Source: Williamsia sp. 1135
GTDB lineage: Bacteria > Actinomycetota > Actinomycetes > Mycobacteriales > Mycobacteriaceae
DNA: 64,000 nt
Direction of reading: 5' to 3'
Assembly (NCBI RefSeq): GCF_002095395.1
Contig: NZ_MJEI01000105.1
Location: 186,001 to 250,000, forward strand
The translations under genes were made by a program, and so were the position numbers. Under the pieces are notes generated by a model that made no database searches, had not been told where the DNA came from, and saw only the letters and a program-made list of their open reading frames with translations. Position 1 is the stretch's first letter. Each line of letters starts with the position of its first letter. Below, piece after piece: positions 60,931-64,000 of the stretch.

Positions 60931-61862
60931 CCGCAACGCTGGACAAGGAAGCCGCGCCGAACAAGAAGAAAAAGGCGCAGCTCAGCGAGGGCAAGCGGGC
61001 AGAGCGCCGCTTGGGATTGTGGCTGATCACCCCGGCGGTGATCATGATGATCCTCGTCACCGGCTATCCGATCGTCTACGCATTCTGGCTGAGCTTGCAG
61101 AAGGCGAGCCTGTCGGCTCCCGGTGAGAACGAGTTCATCTGGTTCAGCAATTATGGGACCGTTCTCACGGACAGTTACTGGTGGACGGCACTGAGCGTGA
61201 CGCTGTTCATCACGGTGGTGTCGGTGATCATCGAGCTGGTGCTGGGCATGGCCATCGCCCTGGTGATGCACCGAACCCTCTTCGCCAAGGGCGCGATCCG
61301 CACGGTCGTCTTGATCCCGTACGGCATCGTGACCGTGGTCGCCGCGTTCTCCTGGTACTACGCCTGGACCCCCGGCACCGGTTATCTCGCGAACCTGCTC
61401 CCGGACGGGAGCGCACCGCTCACCGAGCAGTGGCCGTCGCTGGCGATCATCATCCTGGCGGAGGTCTGGAAGACGACGCCGTTCATGGCGCTGCTGCTCC
61501 TCGCCGGCCTGGCGCTGGTGCCGGACGACCTGCTCAAGGCCGCGCAGATGGACGGTGCGGGCGCCTGGACGCGGCTGTGGCGGATCATCCTGCCACTCAT
61601 GAAACCCGCGATCCTGGTGGCGCTGCTGTTCCGTACCCTCGATGCTTTCCGGGTGTTCGACAACATCTACATCCTGACCCGCGGCAGCAACAACACCTAT
61701 TCGGTCTCGATGCTGGGCTACGACAACCTGTTCAAGGCCTTCAACCTGGGGGTCGGTTCCGCGATCAGCGTGCTCATCTTCGTGTGTGTCGCGATCATCG
61801 CGTTCATCTTCATCAAGTTGTTCGGGGCCTCGGCACCCGGCTCTGACAACGAGGGGCGGTAA
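60927..61862 (+). CDS. sugA: Trehalose ABC transporter permease SugA
   Basis: A 311-residue permease of the carbohydrate MalF type with about six helices after a basic N-terminus ('[19 protein letters not shown]'). The EAA loop that contacts the ATPase is '[20 protein letters not shown]' followed by LPLMKP. It overlaps lpqY by ATGA, and sugB starts nine bases downstream. Confidence 0.94.
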   Translation: MTATLDKEAAPNKKKKAQLSEGKRAERRLGLWLITPAVIMMILVTGYPIVYAFWLSLQKASLSAPGENEFIWFSNYGTVLTDSYWWTALSVTLFITVVSVIIELVLGMAIALVMHRTLFAKGAIRTVVLIPYGIVTVVAAFSWYYAWTPGTGYLANLLPDGSAPLTEQWPSLAIIILAEVWKTTPFMALLLLAGLALVPDDLLKAAQMDGAGAWTRLWRIILPLMKPAILVALLFRTLDAFRVFDNIYILTRGSNNTYSVSMLGYDNLFKAFNLGVGSAISVLIFVCVAIIAFIFIKLFGASAPGSDNEGR

Positions 61863-61870
61863 CCGGACCG

Positions 61871-62701
61871 ATGAATACCTTGATGGGAAAACGGATCAGC
61901 TGGTCGGTCGTCAACCTGCTGGTCCTGCTCTACGCATTGATCCCGGTGGTGTGGATCGTCAGCTTGTCCTTCAAGCCGCCCGGCAGCGTGAAGGACGGTA
62001 GCTTCATCCCGAAAGAGTGGACCCTGGACAACTACTCCAGCATCTTCGAGACCAGTGCATTCACGTCCGCTCTGCGTAACTCGATCGGTATCGGGTTGAT
62101 CACCACCGTGATCGCCGTCGCACTCGGCACGATGGCTGCCTATGCCATTGCCCGCCTTGATTTTCCGGGCAAGAAAGCCCTGGTGGGCGCCGCGCTGCTG
62201 ATTGCGATGTTCCCGCAGATCTCCTTGGTGACGCCACTGTTCAACATCGAACGACGGTTGGGCCTGTTCGACACCTGGGCAGGCTTGATCCTGCCGTACA
62301 TCACGTTCGCGCTGCCGCTTGCGATCTACACGTTGTCGGCGTTCTTCCGGGAGATCCCCTGGGAGCTGGAGAAAGCCGCGAAGATGGACGGGGCCACGCC
62401 GGCGCAGGCCTTCCGCAAGGTCATCGCACCTCTCGCGGCCCCGGGTATCGTCACCGCGGCGATTCTCGTCTTCATCTTCGCGTGGAACGATCTGCTGCTG
62501 GCCATCTCGCTGACCTCCACCGAGAGATCGATCACCGCGCCGGTGGCAATCGCGAACTTCACCGGCAGTAGCCAATTCGAGGAACCAACGGGTTCGATCG
62601 CGGCGGCCGCCGTGGTCATCACGATCCCGATCATCATCTTTGTCCTGCTGTTCCAACGTCGAATCGTTGCCGGTCTGACCTCCGGCGCTGTGAAGGGATA
62701 A
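61871..62701 (+). CDS. sugB: Trehalose ABC transporter permease SugB
   Basis: A 276-residue MalG-type permease with six helices; the EAA loop is '[20 protein letters not shown]' followed by IAPLAAPG. '[20 protein letters not shown]' is TM1 and the following periplasmic turn. It pairs with SugA to form the channel. sugC begins four bases after its stop. Confidence 0.94.
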   Translation: MNTLMGKRISWSVVNLLVLLYALIPVVWIVSLSFKPPGSVKDGSFIPKEWTLDNYSSIFETSAFTSALRNSIGIGLITTVIAVALGTMAAYAIARLDFPGKKALVGAALLIAMFPQISLVTPLFNIERRLGLFDTWAGLILPYITFALPLAIYTLSAFFREIPWELEKAAKMDGATPAQAFRKVIAPLAAPGIVTAAILVFIFAWNDLLLAISLTSTERSITAPVAIANFTGSSQFEEPTGSIAAAAVVITIPIIIFVLLFQRRIVAGLTSGAVKG

Positions 62702-62704
62702 CCA

Positions 62705-63877
62705 ATGGCCGAGATCGTTCTGGACCAGGTGAGCAAGAAGTACCCTGACGGTTCGCTGGCCGTCAGCGAGGTGGACATCACCATCGCCGATGGCGAGTTC
62801 ATCATCCTGGTCGGCCCCTCCGGATGCGGAAAGTCCACGACCCTCAACATGATCGCGGGCCTGGAGGACATTTCGTCCGGTGAACTGCGTATCGCGGGGG
62901 AGCGGGTCAACGAGAAGGCGCCGAAGGACCGCGACATCGCGATGGTGTTCCAGTCGTATGCGCTGTATCCCCACATGACGGTGCGCGACAACATCGCGTT
63001 CCCGCTGACCCTTGCGAAGATGTCGAAGCAGGAGATCGCGTCCAAGGTCGACGAGGCCGCCAGGATCCTCGATCTGGGCCAGTACCTCGATCGCAAGCCG
63101 GCGAACCTGTCCGGTGGTCAACGGCAGCGTGTCGCCATGGGCCGTGCAATCGTCCGTTCGCCCAAGGCGTTCCTGATGGACGAGCCGCTGTCGAACCTCG
63201 ACGCGAAGCTGCGTGTGCAGACCCGCACCGAGATCGCCCAACTGCAACAGCGACTGGGAACCACCACCGTCTACGTCACCCACGATCAGACCGAGGCCAT
63301 GACGCTCGGCGACCGGGTCGTGGTGCTGCGGTCGGGGCTCGTGCAGCAGATCGGTTCACCGGCCGAGCTGTACAACAAGCCGTCGAACCTGTTCGTCGCC
63401 GGTTTCATCGGATCGCCTGCCATGAACTTCCTGCCGGGACGGTTGACCCAGAACGGGATAGAGACCGCGCTTGGTGAGGTCACGCCGGCCGACATGGGCC
63501 GGGTGATCGAGAACGCCAAGTCGGTGCGCAGCAGCGGCGAAGTGCTGATCGGCATCCGCCCCGAACATTTCGAAGATGCGAGTCTCGTCGAGACATTGAC
63601 GAAGTCGCGGGGCTCGACCTTCACGGCGAAGGTCAGCGTGCTCGAGTCGATGGGATCGGACAACTACGCGTACTTCTCGGTCGAAGGTGGCGATGCGTCC
63701 GCACAGGCGCTCGCCGACATCGCCGCGGACGCCGGCCAGCCGATGGGCAGCGGACAGCTGATCGCCCGGTTGTCCCCTGAGTCGACGGTGTCCAAGGGCC
63801 AGAATGCCGAACTGTACTACGACACCTCGAAGGTCTCGGTCTTCGATCAGCAGAGTGGTGCCAACCTGAGCCTCTGA
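62705..63877 (+). CDS. sugC: Trehalose ABC transporter ATPase SugC
   Basis: A 390-residue MalK-type ATPase. Walker A GPSGCGKST is at 37-45, signature 'NLSGGQRQRVAMGRAIV', Walker B 'AFLMDEPLSNLDAKLR' and the switch His in 'VYVTHDQTEAMTLGD'. A C-terminal TOBE/MalK regulatory domain runs from about residue 235 ('FIGSPAMNFLPGRL'). It drives uptake by LpqY-SugAB. A strong hairpin ends the operon just downstream. Confidence 0.95.
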   Translation: MAEIVLDQVSKKYPDGSLAVSEVDITIADGEFIILVGPSGCGKSTTLNMIAGLEDISSGELRIAGERVNEKAPKDRDIAMVFQSYALYPHMTVRDNIAFPLTLAKMSKQEIASKVDEAARILDLGQYLDRKPANLSGGQRQRVAMGRAIVRSPKAFLMDEPLSNLDAKLRVQTRTEIAQLQQRLGTTTVYVTHDQTEAMTLGDRVVVLRSGLVQQIGSPAELYNKPSNLFVAGFIGSPAMNFLPGRLTQNGIETALGEVTPADMGRVIENAKSVRSSGEVLIGIRPEHFEDASLVETLTKSRGSTFTAKVSVLESMGSDNYAYFSVEGGDASAQALADIAADAGQPMGSGQLIARLSPESTVSKGQNAELYYDTSKVSVFDQQSGANLSL

Positions 63878-63890
63878 GCAAACCCCGTCA

Positions 63891-63926
63891 CCGTCCGTTG
63901 ACCGGTAGGGCTCGGTCAACGGACGG
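63891..63926 (+). terminator. Intrinsic-type terminator after sugC
   Basis: CCGTCCGTTGACCG (63891-63904) and CGGTCAACGGACGG (63913-63926) are perfect 14-base complementary arms around an 8-base loop, 14 bases after the sugC stop. There is no T-run, as is usual for terminators in these high-GC genomes. Confidence 0.8.
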
Positions 63927-63950
63927 TAGGGTCCGGTCGGCGCAGTCGAT

Positions 63951-64000
63951 TCAGGGGAGCTTGCCGCGGCGCCGTGACCGAATGCGGAGTTCGTCGATGA
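63951..64000 (-). CDS. 3' end of a leftward gene (partial)
   Basis: On the minus strand a frame open to the window edge ends in IDELRIRSRRRGKLP and a TGA at 63951-63953. A leftward gene here would converge on sugC, which would explain the bidirectional-looking hairpin between them. Too little is visible to name it. Confidence 0.35.
   Translation of the reverse strand, partial: IDELRIRSRRRGKLP

Noticed and set aside
61718-63283. 521-codon minus-strand frame opposite sugB and sugC
   Set aside because: Same artefact as above; sugB and sugC are unambiguous.

Overview
The window is high-GC actinobacterial DNA. Its gene content and order point to a mycolic-acid-containing member of the Mycobacteriales, most likely Gordonia or a close relative. 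Three blocks follow the gene order of Mycobacterium tuberculosis as I remember it: accA3-sufE-sseA-maf-accE5-accD5-birA (interrupted here), GtrA-purK-purE-fadE25 / LCP-rmlD-wbbL-manB, and Rv1220c-like methyltransferase-sigE-rseA-htrA-tatB ... mrp ... lpqY-sugA-sugB-sugC. The genus is inference; the gene order is read directly. No rRNA, tRNA, CRISPR array, insertion sequence or phage gene was seen.

Region 1 (1-22.2 kb): acyl-CoA carboxylase genes and a lipid-modification cluster. The housekeeping block accA3 / sufE / sseA // maf / accE5 / accD5 / birA is split by about 13 kb of accessory genes. These are four PapA-type acyltransferases (three upstream of sseA, a fourth coupled to sufE), a DrrAB-type ABC exporter, one GT2 and two divergent GT1 glycosyltransferases, and two tandem acyltransferases of a second HxxxDG family. 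The cluster has no PKS, FadD, sulfotransferase or MmpL gene. It looks like a pathway that glycosylates, multiply acylates and exports a glycolipid using ready-made acyl-CoA, and is the best candidate for an undescribed system.

Region 2 (22.2-33.4 kb): membrane and PH-domain proteins, a nucleobase permease, an orphan substrate-binding lipoprotein, an OmpR-type two-component pair, GtrA, purK-purE, a dienelactone-hydrolase-like protein and a fadE25-type acyl-CoA dehydrogenase behind an inverted-repeat operator.

Region 3 (33.4-40.0 kb): a NarL-type two-component system followed by a MacB/FtsX-type ABC transporter and a radical SAM protein. Region 4 (40.0-46.7 kb): cell-wall genes, namely a TIGR03089 protein, an LCP ligase, rmlD, wbbL, a sugar-1-phosphate nucleotidyltransferase and a GDSL hydrolase.

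Region 5 (46.8-55.2 kb): the envelope-stress locus sigE-rseA-htrA-tatB, then a DrrAB-type ABC transporter in which both genes are frameshifted although its TetR regulator and operator look intact, then mrp. Region 6 (55.2-64 kb): a transglycosylase-like protein, DUF1003 and MgtE-N/CBS proteins, a small membrane protein, and the LpqY-SugABC importer, which in mycobacteria recycles trehalose, ending in a strong hairpin.

Several genes (birA, both two-component operons, wbbL, tatB, tetR) have a TANNNT -10 element 6-8 bases before the start codon, the arrangement expected of leaderless transcripts.
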